From contig JAKAHA010000006.1 in the NCBI GenBank assembly GCA_021825445.1, positions 1 through 50,954 of the forward strand: 50,954 nucleotides of DNA, read 5' to 3'. Both the position numbers and the translations under genes were made by a program. The notes below the pieces were generated by a model, which was given only the letters and a program-made list of their open reading frames with translations, did no database searches and was not told the origin of the DNA. Shown here one piece after another: positions 32,617 to 41,060 of the stretch. Numbering within the stretch: position 1 is the stretch's first letter; every line of letters starts with the position of its first letter. Source of the stretch: a bacterium. Its GTDB lineage: Bacteria; Patescibacteriota; Microgenomatia; UBA1406; GWC2-37-13.

Positions 32617-33243
32617 ATGGAATCCTTTATTCTTGACACTAATCTATTTTTTAATATTGGAGCAGGTCTTGGTATGGGAAAAACTACTGAAGAAATTGTG
32701 GTTAAGCTAACTAAAGTAATAAAAGAGCTTAAGAAAAAATCAAAAGCTGTTTTTTATATGCCGCCAAGGATAGTTGATGAATTTTTGAGCTTTTTTGAAG
32801 ATAAAGATCAGGAATTTATAAAAAATTTTTTATCAAGTGTGAATATTGAATCTCCCAATCCATCAACTACAAATTTTTCTGGTCAAGTTTTTTATAAGTT
32901 AGTTGAGGATATTCGTAATCGAAGTTATAGAGGGCTAAATATTGCTGAGGAAGAAATTACTAGGGTAGGAGAGATGACATCTGGTAAGAAATTTGAGTCA
33001 AAAAAAGATTTTCAGATCTTTATAGGAAAATTTATTAAAAACTTTCGCGATCGTTATCGAAACGCAACTAGGACCGGTTTTTTGGATAGTGTAGCTGATC
33101 TAGACTTGATTGTTTTATCAAAAGAAGTTGATGGTTTTTTAGTAACAAGCGATGAGGGTGTTTTATCCTGGGGGAGGACTTTTGGTATTAAAGAGATGCC
33201 CGCCTCAGTCTTTCAGAAACGGCTAGAAGATCTTCTGTCTTAG
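32617..33243 (+). CDS. HARP-type minimal protein-only RNase P (UPF0278, PIN domain)
   Basis: 208 residues matching the UPF0278 / 'RNA ligase partner' family, which includes Aquifex HARP, the smallest protein-only RNase P. 'SFILDTNLFFNIGAG...KTTEEIVVKLTKVI', 'VFYMPPRIVDEFLSFF', and 'RDRYRNATRTGFLDSVADLDLIVLSKEVDGFLVTSDEGVLSWG' are the family blocks. The PIN acidic residues would be D7, D157, D161 and D179; the spacing 4 and 18 between the last three is that of the Aquifex catalytic aspartates as I recall them. The long insert at about residues 80-140 is the oligomerisation helix region. It is in operon with dnaN, near where rnpA-rpmH lie in many bacteria. Its 3' end overlaps the convergent gene by 56 bp. 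Confidence 0.85.
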   Translation: MESFILDTNLFFNIGAGLGMGKTTEEIVVKLTKVIKELKKKSKAVFYMPPRIVDEFLSFFEDKDQEFIKNFLSSVNIESPNPSTTNFSGQVFYKLVEDIRNRSYRGLNIAEEEITRVGEMTSGKKFESKKDFQIFIGKFIKNFRDRYRNATRTGFLDSVADLDLIVLSKEVDGFLVTSDEGVLSWGRTFGIKEMPASVFQKRLEDLLS

Positions 33244-33742
33244 AAAGCTCTTCTTCATCGGGAATAAGAGTAGAGACTAAATCTAACATTTTATCAGTGA
33301 TCGTTTTTTGTGGGGTTTCTTGATAAAGAAGGTGGGATGATAGTATTGTGATTAATTTTTTTTTCATCTCTTCTGTTGGGACAACGAGGTAAAGATGATA
33401 AAAATACGGAGACTGTGAAACAACTGTTAAAGTATAAAAACCAAATCTTTTTCCAAAATAAAAATGAGAAAGAGCCTCCCATCTCAAAGTTACTCCAGCT
33501 GCGTCAATTCCAAAGGTTGTAATTTTATTTTCAACATCAGGAGGAGGGGTGATTGTTAAAACGTAAAATATAAAAACAAGAGCCCAGATGGGAATAATTA
33601 AAATTTTATCACCGAAAAAAAATACTATAAGAGACAGTAGTAAAGCCACAGTTAAATAAAATTTAAGTATAAGAGCAGACTGTTTTTTGTATGGGCGCAG
33701 AGGTGCTTTCCAAGAAAATTTTACTTGAGGATTTTCATTCAT
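33188..33742 (-). CDS. Two-helix membrane protein of unknown function
   Basis: 184 residues, not recognised by name. A short cytoplasmic start (MNENPQVKFSWKAPLRPYKKQ) is followed by two close helices at about residues 24-66, then a PH-like soluble part: 'TTFGIDAAGVTLRWEALSHFYFGKRFGFYTLTVVSQSPYFYHLYLVV' and 'EMKKKLITILSSHLLYQE'. That topology (two helices, then a strand-rich domain with a 'G-x-W-x-x-L/I' turn) recalls bacterial PH-domain proteins. It overlaps the RNase P-like gene tail-to-tail. Confidence 0.75.
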   Translation of the reverse strand: MNENPQVKFSWKAPLRPYKKQSALILKFYLTVALLLSLIVFFFGDKILIIPIWALVFIFYVLTITPPPDVENKITTFGIDAAGVTLRWEALSHFYFGKRFGFYTLTVVSQSPYFYHLYLVVPTEEMKKKLITILSSHLLYQETPQKTITDKMLDLVSTLIPDEEELSKTEDLLAVSERLRRASL

Positions 33743-33785
33743 ACTTACAGAATACTAGTAAACTTGAACTATGTCAATTATATGC

Positions 33786-33791
33786 TATAAT
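33786..33791 (+). promoter_or_regulatory. -10 box (TGC-TATAAT) with TTGAAC -35
   Basis: TTGAAC (33764-33769), 16-bp spacer, TATAAT (33786-33791) with TGC extension. Nine bases separate it from the ATG at 33801, which selects that start over an in-frame ATG at 33771 lying inside the promoter. Confidence 0.7.
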
Positions 33792-33800
33792 AAATACTAT

Positions 33801-34154
33801 ATGGATAGTTTTAATAAGGTAATTTCATTCGTTTTGGGCTTGGTTGTCGTCTTAGTCTTTTTTGCCGTGGTTACAGGAAAAATTAACTTAAAAAGTAATA
33901 CGGGTACAACCTCAGCATTAACTTCAACAATAACCCCAACTCCAACTAAAAAAAATGAGGGTGGATTCTTTGGTTTTTTAAAATCAAACCCAACACCAAC
34001 TCCAACACCGATAAAACAACCAACGTCTTTTGTGTCTTATAAACAGTCAACCCCCAAATCAATTCCTTCAACAGGGTTGCCAACCTTATTTGTTCCCCTA
34101 CTCTTTTCAGGTTTAGCTGGAGGAAGCTTCTTGCGAAAAGCAGGAAAGAAATAA
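33801..34154 (+). CDS. LPxTG-like surface protein, small
   Basis: 117 residues from the ATG fixed by the promoter. One N-terminal hydrophobic helix (about residues 5-25, MDSFNKVISFVLGLVVVLVFFAVVTG), a Thr/Pro-rich linker with 'TPTPTPTP'-like repeats, then a C-terminal sorting-like tail: 'IPSTGLPTLFVPLLFSGLAGGSFLRKAGKK' (PSTG, hydrophobic helix, basic end). The tail resembles sortase substrates although the motif is not exact. No sortase gene is in the window. Confidence 0.7.
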   Translation: MDSFNKVISFVLGLVVVLVFFAVVTGKINLKSNTGTTSALTSTITPTPTKKNEGGFFGFLKSNPTPTPTPIKQPTSFVSYKQSTPKSIPSTGLPTLFVPLLFSGLAGGSFLRKAGKK

Positions 34155-34155
34155 A

Positions 34156-34695
34156 TTATTCTCCAAACCCTGGTATTTTAAGTATTCCTGAGGATATGAA
34201 TTTAACTATAAATACCGATCCAATTGTAAATATTAAGCCAATAATCGCCCCCAATACAACTCTTCTTCCATAATTAAGTTTTTCCGGATTAGCTTGCGAA
34301 ATGGCAATTATAAATGACCCATATAAAAGATATAAAAAGGCGATTCCTCCCGACATTCCAAAGATAATATTTAATATCGATTGAGAAACGCCTCCTACTC
34401 CTCCACCAAGGCAACCAAGGAATGTATATTGTTTTCCAAAAGCTCCGGCTATTGGAAGGTTTGTGGTTGGATCAATTATTAAGCTTTCTCTTGCTGATGG
34501 GTCAGAAGAAATTCCAGGATAAAGACATTTTTGACAAGATGACCAACTTTGTGGAGCTGGATTTGGTGGACAGTACCCACAAAGATCACAGGCTGCGTAA
34601 CGGGTTTGAGAAAAAACAGTTTTTGATCCGAGATGGTAGATGGTAGATAATAGTAGTAAAGAAAGAAAAATTGTCAGAAATACTTTTTTTATCAT
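34156..34695 (-). CDS. Pilin-like (VirB2-type) secreted/membrane protein
   Basis: 179 residues from the ATG at 34695, placed six bases after TATACT. It has a signal peptide (MIKKVFLTIFLSLLLLSTI), a Cys-rich exported segment with 'CDLCGYCPPNPAPQSWSSCQKCLYPG', then 'GGVGGVSQSILNIIFGMSGGIAFLYLLYGSFIIAISQ' and a second helix 'GAIIGLIFTIGSVFIVKFISSG'. The two-helix hairpin with an intervening 'NPEKLNYGRRVVLGAI' loop is the TrbC/VirB2 pilin pattern, and other T4SS genes lie nearby. Exact homology is not certain. Confidence 0.65.
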   Translation of the reverse strand: MIKKVFLTIFLSLLLLSTIYHLGSKTVFSQTRYAACDLCGYCPPNPAPQSWSSCQKCLYPGISSDPSARESLIIDPTTNLPIAGAFGKQYTFLGCLGGGVGGVSQSILNIIFGMSGGIAFLYLLYGSFIIAISQANPEKLNYGRRVVLGAIIGLIFTIGSVFIVKFISSGILKIPGFGE

Positions 34696-34735
34696 GTTTT
34701 TAGTATAACAAAAATTATATATAGGCATATATTGT

Positions 34736-34741
34736 TATAAT
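34736..34741 (+). promoter_or_regulatory. -10 box (TGT-TATAAT) of the SpoIID-domain gene
   Basis: Extended -10 ending six bases before the ATG at 34748. It is back-to-back with the -10 of the pilin-like gene (TATACT, minus strand 34707-34702), so a 30-bp region serves two divergent leaderless genes. Confidence 0.65.
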
Positions 34742-34747
34742 GAATTA

Positions 34748-36424
34748 ATGAAGAAATTATTTATTGGAATATTTTTATTAGTGATTTTTTTATCAGTATT
34801 TTTGTCTGTAAAAGCTGATGAGATAGACGATATTAATAATGCAATTAATTCATTAAAGAAAGATCTTTCAGGTAAGGAGTTTAATTATCAAAGTTTAAGT
34901 GCAAGACTTGGTGAAATAAAAAATAAAATAGGAAGTTTGGAAAAAGAGATTGTGCGAAAAGAAATTGAAGTAAAAAATGGAGAAAAAGCTCTAACCTATC
35001 AAAAAGATCTTCTCGATGAAAGAGTTAAATCTTACTATAAAAATGTTAATAAAAACACAACTCTTTTTTTAAGTGCTCTAGTTGCAGATGATCTTTCAAC
35101 TTCTCTTCGGAAAATTTTTTATCAGAAAAAAATAGTTGATGAAGATAAAAAAACGATTATTAAGGTCGTTCTTTATGTAAAAAACCTTGAAGAAATTAAA
35201 AAACAATTAGAAATAGAAAAAACAGGGCTAGCTCAATCGAAAATAGAAGTTGATAAACAATCACAAATTTTAGCTGGTCAAATATCTCAAACTCGTTCAA
35301 AAATTGCTGAATTAACAGCGAGACAACAACAGTTAATTGCTCAAAAATTAGCAAGTTTAAATATTTCAAGATCTTCTTCAAGTGTTGGTAGGTGTGATAG
35401 CGACTTAACAAACGGTCGAGATCCTGGTTTTTCTCCAAAGTTTGCTTTTTTTACTTATGGTGTTCCAAATCGAGTTGGTATGAATCAATACGGAGCTTGG
35501 GGGAGAGCTAAGGCTGGCAAAAATGAAACGGAGATACTGCAAGCTTATTATAATTATGATGAAATAAAAAAATGGGATACTAATGTTGAAATTAGAGTTG
35601 ATGGAATGGGGACTTACAAATTAGAAGAGTATGTAAAAAGACTGTATGAAATACCCGATTCATGGACTGATAATAATTTAGCTGCTTTGAAAGCTCAAGC
35701 AATTGCCGCTCGTTCTTACGTTTTAGCCTATACTAATAATGGTCAAGGGTCAATTTGTTCGACCGAAAGTTGTCAAGTTGTCAAATCTGATCCAAAGGGA
35801 GGAAACTGGGAGCAGGCTGTAAATCAAACAGAGGGACAAGTAATGACTCAAGGTGGTAATCCAATTAAAGCTTGGTTTTCTTCAACTCATGGTGGTTATA
35901 TATTTTCTTCTGGAGAGATTGGTTGGTCTGGAACTTCTTGGACAAAACATGCGAATGATTTTGATGGTTCGGTGTCAAGTTTTTCCGATCTGGCATCAAA
36001 GTCGTATGATCGTGAATCTCCTTGGTTTTATTGTGATTGGGGCTCGAGAGCTCAATATAATAAAACGGCATGGTTGAAGTCTGAGGAATTAGCAGATATA
36101 GTCAATACTATTCTTTTGGCAAAAGTTGATTCTTCCACTCGTGAACATCTTTATCAACCAGACAATCCGCCGTCAGGTACGGATAACTGGAATCAGGACA
36201 AGGTTAAACAAGAACTTAGTAATCGCGGGCAAAAACCTTTTAATTCAATAAATGATAGTTCTGTTTCTGCAGATTTTTCTTCAGGAAGAGTTAGTCAGGT
36301 AAGTTTTTCCGGAGATGCTGGAAATCTTTCATTTTCTTTAAGTGAGTTTAAAGACTGGTTTAATCTTAGGGCACCAGCAAATATTCAAATAGTTGGACCG
36401 TTATTTAACGTTGAAAAAAGGTGA
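34748..36424 (+). CDS. SpoIID/LytB-domain protein with N-terminal coiled coil
   Basis: 558 residues. A signal peptide (about 1-23) is followed by a long coiled coil at about residues 25-200 ('IDDINNAINSLKKDLSGKEFNYQSLSARLGEIKNKIGSLEKEI'), then a SpoIID domain: 'GVPNRVGMNQYGAWGRAKAGKNETEILQAYY', 'LEEYVKRLYEIPDSW', 'LAALKAQAIAARSYVLAYTN', 'AWFSSTHGGYIFSSGEIGW'. SpoIID enzymes cleave denuded peptidoglycan glycan strands; the coiled coil resembles the FtsX-interacting helices of division hydrolases. A role in wall remodelling is likely. Confidence 0.9.
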   Translation: MKKLFIGIFLLVIFLSVFLSVKADEIDDINNAINSLKKDLSGKEFNYQSLSARLGEIKNKIGSLEKEIVRKEIEVKNGEKALTYQKDLLDERVKSYYKNVNKNTTLFLSALVADDLSTSLRKIFYQKKIVDEDKKTIIKVVLYVKNLEEIKKQLEIEKTGLAQSKIEVDKQSQILAGQISQTRSKIAELTARQQQLIAQKLASLNISRSSSSVGRCDSDLTNGRDPGFSPKFAFFTYGVPNRVGMNQYGAWGRAKAGKNETEILQAYYNYDEIKKWDTNVEIRVDGMGTYKLEEYVKRLYEIPDSWTDNNLAALKAQAIAARSYVLAYTNNGQGSICSTESCQVVKSDPKGGNWEQAVNQTEGQVMTQGGNPIKAWFSSTHGGYIFSSGEIGWSGTSWTKHANDFDGSVSSFSDLASKSYDRESPWFYCDWGSRAQYNKTAWLKSEELADIVNTILLAKVDSSTREHLYQPDNPPSGTDNWNQDKVKQELSNRGQKPFNSINDSSVSADFSSGRVSQVSFSGDAGNLSFSLSEFKDWFNLRAPANIQIVGPLFNVEKR

Positions 36425-36451
36425 ACATTATTGTTATAGTAATACAATAGT

Positions 36452-37027
36452 ATGAAAAAAATATTAGCTGCCTTATTGTGTGTTTTTAGTTTTGTGTTTT
36501 ATACTTTGCCAGTCAATGCTCTAACTTATGATTTGATTGCCCCAACAGAACAATTGGTTAGAGGTCAAGATGTAAAGTTTGCAATAAATATTGATACGGA
36601 AGGAAAATCTTTATCATCAACCTCAATCGGGATGAGTTATGAAACTCAATATTTAGAATATGTTTCAACTGCTCCAGGAAACAGTTTTACAACGGTCGCA
36701 GCTGATGTTCAAGGAACTGGTAAATTGGTTTTAACAGGATCATCAAGTAGTGCCTATTCTGGTTCGGGTGTATTTGCTTATGTAACTTTTAAACTAATTG
36801 CAACTAGCGCTGGATCAACTCAGCTTTGCACTCTTTACAATCCTCAAACACCAACTTCAACACCAGCACCAACTGCAACTCCAGTTCCTGGGCAACCCAC
36901 TTCTCCACCAGCTCCAACTGCTCTGCCTAAAACTGGTGAAAGTAAGCCTGCGGTACAAGGTATTATGTTGGCGTCAATTTTTTTCTCGGTGGCGGGAATA
37001 GGTATTCTCGTTTTTAAAAATACATGA
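36452..37027 (+). CDS. Cohesin-like domain protein with LPKTG sorting tail
   Basis: 191 residues: signal peptide (about 1-24), an Ig-like cohesin-type beta-sandwich ('LIAPTEQLVRGQDVKFAINIDTEGKSLSSTSIGMSYETQYLEYVS...GSGVFAYVTFKL'), a Pro/Thr linker, and a C-terminal 'LPKTGESKPAVQGIMLASIFFSVAGIGILVFKN' tail with a true LPxTG motif, helix and short basic end. It should be displayed on the envelope. The gene overlaps the following VirB6-like gene by ATGA, tying it to the secretion apparatus. Confidence 0.85.
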   Translation: MKKILAALLCVFSFVFYTLPVNALTYDLIAPTEQLVRGQDVKFAINIDTEGKSLSSTSIGMSYETQYLEYVSTAPGNSFTTVAADVQGTGKLVLTGSSSSAYSGSGVFAYVTFKLIATSAGSTQLCTLYNPQTPTSTPAPTATPVPGQPTSPPAPTALPKTGESKPAVQGIMLASIFFSVAGIGILVFKNT

Positions 37028-39558
37028 ACAGATTCAATTTGGTAAAAAATATTTTCATTATCCTTGTAGGTATTTTTTTTGTATGTCTTTTTTTTACAGT
37101 TAATTCAGTATCAGCCCAAGTTGCACCATCAGTTAAGTCTTCAATTGAAATTTTACCTCAGCTTTGTGGTTGCCCAACAGAATTAAATAGTGTCTATGTA
37201 TCAAGTGGTAAAGGAGAAACGTGTGTTAGTAATAGTGATGTGGAGACAGCTTTTAAAGAATTTAACACAAATCCAAGAACAAAACATTTGTGGGTGGAAG
37301 ACCAAGATGTTACCGCTCAGGGTAAATCTAATGAAAGAGCTCGTCAGTTTATATATTGGGTAGTCACTCATTCGGCAATAGATAATCATCCGGTTTTGAC
37401 GAAAGTTTGGTCGACTACAAGAAATTTAAGTTATTTTTTGGTAATTCTAACCGCAGCTTTACTTGGGCTTGGAATAATAATTGGACAAAAAACAAATTTT
37501 GAAACTGGAATAAAACTTTGGCCAGCTATTACAAAAGTATTGACCTCAATTTTTTTTATTGCATTTTCAGCAACAATAGTGATAACTGTCATTCAACTTT
37601 CTGAGGTAATGATGAAATTTTTTATTGAAAATTTAGGAGGAAAAGATTTGTTTAATATTTATTTTTCAGGAATTAGTCAGGAGAAAAATTATGTTGATTT
37701 TTTTGGTTGTCGAGATTTGAATATTCGAGTGCAAGAATCGGTAAAAGCAGAAATGTTTGTATTGAAGTTAACAAACTTAAGTTATTATTTTATGGGTGGG
37801 ATGTTGCTTCTTAGAAAGATAATACTTTGGTTTTTGCTTTTTGTATCCCCATTTTTAGCAATAGTATTGTCATTCGTTTTTATAAAAAATGTTGGGATGA
37901 TATGGATTGGAGTTTTTTTTCAATGGGTTTTTTATGGTCCACTACTTGCTCTATTTTTAGGAGGATTGGCTTCAATTTGGAAATATGGAATTCCTTTTGT
38001 TTTTGATTTTTCCAGAGTTGACACGATGTCTGGCTATATTTATCCAACTGCAATAAATATTTTATATGGAGGACCAGCTCAAAAATTATCAGTCATGAAT
38101 AATGGAAATTATATTGACACATTTATTGAATATGTAATTACGTTAATAATGCTTTGGGCGGTGACGATTTTTCCATGGTTTTTACTAAGAACATTTAGAG
38201 ATTATTGTTGTGAAGGAATTAATGCTATGAAAAATATAATGTTGTCTAGTCTAAATCCCGGTCATCCAAACGGACCATCACCTTCTCCAACTCCGATTCC
38301 ATCAAATATCAGTTCAAATGTTGGGGTAGAGATGAAAATACCGCGCGATATAGGTTCAACAATAAAAACAAGGATTGAAACAATTGAAGAAATAAAAAAA
38401 GCTAACACTGAGGAAATTAGTCGATCGCTTAACATTAAAGCTTCCAATATTACCGATATTGCAAATTTTGAAACTAATAAAACTCTCAATGAGACAACTA
38501 GTAAAAATATTAATTATCTAAAAAATCCAATTCAAGCAACAACTTCCGCTGAAAGACAAAAGTACATGAATATTCGAAGTGAGTTGTCCTCTCGTGCCTT
38601 AAAATCCGATCAGTCAGCCCGCCGCATAATTGATGTTTTCACTGCATCTAAAGCCGATCAATCCCGTTTCCATCAAAACATTATTTCAACTTTGCCAAAG
38701 GCAGTATCAGTCACGCAGGTAGTCTCATACAAAATAAAACTATCAAAAGAAAAAGTTGAACAAATATCTTCAGCCATCACAAATACTGTTATCAATAATA
38801 AAAACACAGTAGAATCAATTTCAAAAAAATCAGGCGTTGAAGTTGCAAAAACAACTCAGGTATTAAATTCTCTTCATACAAATGTTAATACACCAGTGAC
38901 TGAAGTAGCTCAAAAGATTGCGGATGACACAAAAATTGAAAAAGAAAAAGTGGTTTCGGTTATCAAAGAATTTTCAGTCCATGTTAAGTCAGATGAAAAA
39001 ATTAGTGAATCGGTTGCAAAAGAAAATAGTCTTAATGCTGATCAGGTTAAAAAAGTTATTGAGGCACAAGAGCAGATGGTCTCTGAGCCGGAAAAAAACA
39101 TTGAGCAAACGATTGTCATACCTCAGACAGTTTCAATTGATGAATATGAGCAGGTGAAAAAAATGTGGACACAGCAGTATGAAAAAGGTGAGATACCGCT
39201 TGGTGAAAATATCAAGACAAGAGACGTTTGGGTAAAAAAAGATATTGTTGTAATTACAAATACTTTAAATAAATTATTTTCTACAGATGAAAAAATAAAA
39301 GAACAGGGTTTGGAAGAGGTTGGATATATTTTGCCAATTTTCTTAGTAAACAATCTATCAGGAGAACAATTGGTTACTTATTTGAAGGCAAAAATTGAGG
39401 CAGCAAAAACTGTCAAAGATTTACTTGATCGAGAACGAGAGGTGACGGAAAGACTTAAATCTAAAGTAGAAGAGATTGATGTTATGAGACCTAAAGTTAA
39501 AGAAGCAGCAAAGACGATGGAGTTGAAGCAAGAACTCAAAGAAGAATTACCTAATTAA
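37024..39558 (+). CDS. VirB6/TrbL-like polytopic T4SS protein with helical repeat tail
   Basis: 844 residues. A signal peptide (about 1-33) and a Cys-containing exported segment precede about five membrane helices between residues 135 and 400 ('FLVILTAALLGLGIIIGQKTNFETG', 'ILWFLLFVSPFLAIVLSFVFI', 'WIGVFFQWVFYGPLLALFLGGLASIW', 'LIMLWAVTIFPWFLLRTFRDYCCEG'), the VirB6/TrbL pattern. A Pro-rich linker leads to a ~430-residue soluble helical tail with at least three 33-residue repeats at about residues 588-685 ('V-x-E-x-A-x-K-I-A-x-D-x-x-I-x-x-E-K-V'). Such large VirB6 fusions are typical of CPR. Coupled to the LPKTG gene upstream. Confidence 0.8.
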   Translation: MNRFNLVKNIFIILVGIFFVCLFFTVNSVSAQVAPSVKSSIEILPQLCGCPTELNSVYVSSGKGETCVSNSDVETAFKEFNTNPRTKHLWVEDQDVTAQGKSNERARQFIYWVVTHSAIDNHPVLTKVWSTTRNLSYFLVILTAALLGLGIIIGQKTNFETGIKLWPAITKVLTSIFFIAFSATIVITVIQLSEVMMKFFIENLGGKDLFNIYFSGISQEKNYVDFFGCRDLNIRVQESVKAEMFVLKLTNLSYYFMGGMLLLRKIILWFLLFVSPFLAIVLSFVFIKNVGMIWIGVFFQWVFYGPLLALFLGGLASIWKYGIPFVFDFSRVDTMSGYIYPTAINILYGGPAQKLSVMNNGNYIDTFIEYVITLIMLWAVTIFPWFLLRTFRDYCCEGINAMKNIMLSSLNPGHPNGPSPSPTPIPSNISSNVGVEMKIPRDIGSTIKTRIETIEEIKKANTEEISRSLNIKASNITDIANFETNKTLNETTSKNINYLKNPIQATTSAERQKYMNIRSELSSRALKSDQSARRIIDVFTASKADQSRFHQNIISTLPKAVSVTQVVSYKIKLSKEKVEQISSAITNTVINNKNTVESISKKSGVEVAKTTQVLNSLHTNVNTPVTEVAQKIADDTKIEKEKVVSVIKEFSVHVKSDEKISESVAKENSLNADQVKKVIEAQEQMVSEPEKNIEQTIVIPQTVSIDEYEQVKKMWTQQYEKGEIPLGENIKTRDVWVKKDIVVITNTLNKLFSTDEKIKEQGLEEVGYILPIFLVNNLSGEQLVTYLKAKIEAAKTVKDLLDREREVTERLKSKVEEIDVMRPKVKEAAKTMELKQELKEELPN

Positions 39559-39655
39559 CCTAATTGATCTAATTATTCTAAACAAACTCCAAATTCCAAC
39601 TGGATATTGGAAATTATTTAGGTCAATTAAAAATTAGCAATTAGAAATTATCAAT
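39549..39655. repeat. Intergenic AT-rich repeat after the VirB6-like gene
   Basis: CCTAATTAACCTAATTGATC...ATTTAGGTCAATTAAAAATT, inverted arms around TCCAAATTCCAACTGGATATTGGAAATT. Its left half is nearly identical to 7857-7890. It begins inside the last codons of the VirB6-like gene and overlaps the 3' end of pepP. Confidence 0.7.
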
Positions 39656-40770
39656 GACTTTTTACTAAACTTTGTCAACACTTCAATTTCTCCCTTTTCT
39701 TTAATAAGAACAGTGTCCTCTATTCTCATTCCCCACTTATTTTCAAAATAAACTCCTGGCTCAATTGTCACAACTTGATTTGGTAATAATACATCAGTTG
39801 AAGTGAAAGAAATTTTTGGAAACTCATGAATTTGTAGTCCGACGCCATGACCGGTCGAATGCGGATAGGATAGATTAGTGGTCATCAATCGACGGCAGAA
39901 TTGGTCAACGGAGACAGGATTACTATCAATTTTCAACCGTTCGATCGATTGTGTTTGAGCGTTTAAAAGTGTTTGATAAGTGTTTATCATTTCGCCGGAC
40001 GGTTTCCCGGTAAAGATCATTCTAGTTGTATCTGAGTGGTAATCCTTAAATTTAGCTCCGTAGTCAATTAGAATAATAGAATTTTTTTTGACTTTTTCGT
40101 TATTTCCTGCTCTTGTGTCGTAGTGAGGAATGGCAGAATTTTTATCTACGGCAACGATTGGATAGAAAGACATGTCATATCCTTTTTCTTTTAACCAAAA
40201 TTCAATTTTAAACGCAATCTCTTTTTCTGAAATTCCAGGACGAATTAATTTAGTCACATCTTCTAAACACTCATCGGCAATTTTACATGCGGTTCCTAAA
40301 TTATTTATTTCTTCTTCATCTTTTATCTCCCGGATTTTGATAATAAATTTTTCCAAAGAAACTGTTTTAATATTTGTCAGATGATCTTTTATTTTTTGCA
40401 ATTCATTGACTTTTAAATCATCTCCTTCAAATCCCAGCTGATTAATTCTTTCTTCCTCAACAATTTCCTGCAAGTGTTTGATTAATCCTTTTTCAGGTGT
40501 AATCAATTTGTATTTCACATTGTCATCCTCCGACTTGATCGGAGGATCCATCTCTCTGGATTCCCGCTTCCGCGGGAATGACATATATCTTGCATCTGTA
40601 AATAAATAAATATTATTTTTTGTTACCAATGTCCACGCTTCCCTCTCATTTTCGGTTAAGGTCTTAAATCCTGTTAGATAAAGAACATTGTGAAAATTGC
40701 TTACCAAAAATCCATCCAGATTTTTTTCCACCAAAATTTTTCGTAGTTTTTTTATTCGTTGTTGAATCAT
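39634..40770 (-). CDS. pepP: Xaa-Pro aminopeptidase (M24 family)
   Basis: 378-residue metallopeptidase that removes residues before proline. N-terminal creatinase-like domain ('FLVSNFHNVLYLTGFKTLTENEREAWTLVT'), then the pita-bread domain with metal ligands in 'ILIDYGAKFKDYHSDTTRMIF' (two Asp), 'HSTGHGVGLQIHEFP' (His) and 'VTIEPGVYFENKWGMRIEDTVLI' (two Glu). A full 63-bp palindromic element (40521-40583) lies in frame and encodes about 21 residues ('[13 protein letters not shown]...EDDN') in the N-terminal domain, between a strand and the following 'KYKLITPEKG'. The catalytic domain is untouched. Confidence 0.93.
   Translation of the reverse strand: MIQQRIKKLRKILVEKNLDGFLVSNFHNVLYLTGFKTLTENEREAWTLVTKNNIYLFTDARYMSFPRKRESREMDPPIKSEDDNVKYKLITPEKGLIKHLQEIVEEERINQLGFEGDDLKVNELQKIKDHLTNIKTVSLEKFIIKIREIKDEEEINNLGTACKIADECLEDVTKLIRPGISEKEIAFKIEFWLKEKGYDMSFYPIVAVDKNSAIPHYDTRAGNNEKVKKNSIILIDYGAKFKDYHSDTTRMIFTGKPSGEMINTYQTLLNAQTQSIERLKIDSNPVSVDQFCRRLMTTNLSYPHSTGHGVGLQIHEFPKISFTSTDVLLPNQVVTIEPGVYFENKWGMRIEDTVLIKEKGEIEVLTKFSKKSLIISNC
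40521..40583. repeat. Full-length GC-rich palindromic element inside pepP
   Basis: 63 bp bounded by TGTCAT and ATGACA, with hairpins ATCCTCCGA/TCGGAGGAT and TTCCCGC/GCGGGAA. A multiple of three, it inserts 21 codons without breaking pepP. Confidence 0.9.
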
Positions 40771-40832
40771 AAGACATAATTATATCGAAAAAAGCAGCGG
40801 AACGATTCATCGTTCCAAGATTATCATTTGAC

Positions 40833-40894
40833 TGTCATCCCCGTGAAAACAGGGATCCATGAGTTCTAGATTCCTGAGCAGGTCGGAAATGACA
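40833..40894. repeat. Full-length GC-rich palindromic element upstream of the toxin-antitoxin pair
   Basis: 62 bp bounded by TGTCAT and ATGACA, with internal stems ATCCCCGT/ACAGGGAT (imperfect) and TTCCTGA/TCGGAAAT (imperfect). More diverged than the pepP and leuD copies. The rest of the 290-bp pepP/antitoxin spacer holds AT-rich sequence and the antitoxin promoter, and no gene that I can support. Confidence 0.8.
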
Positions 40895-41025
40895 GAAAGC
40901 GTTGCTTAGGATATAATTAAAAGAATGAATAAGACAAAGGGATTTTTTTTCTTTTGTCAGCGGGTTTTTTGTTTGTTTTTGAATAATTATCGCCCATTTA
41001 AATTTTAGGAAAAATAAATAACCAT

Positions 41026-41054
41026 TTGACAAACCTTAGGTTAATCTATAGAAT
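41026..41054 (+). promoter_or_regulatory. Promoter of the toxin-antitoxin pair
   Basis: TTGACA (41026-41031), 17-bp spacer, TAGAAT (41049-41054), six bases before the antitoxin ATG. The inverted sequence AACCTTAGGTTAA (41032-41044) between the boxes is a likely operator for antitoxin autorepression. Confidence 0.75.
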
Positions 41055-41060
41055 AGCCTT

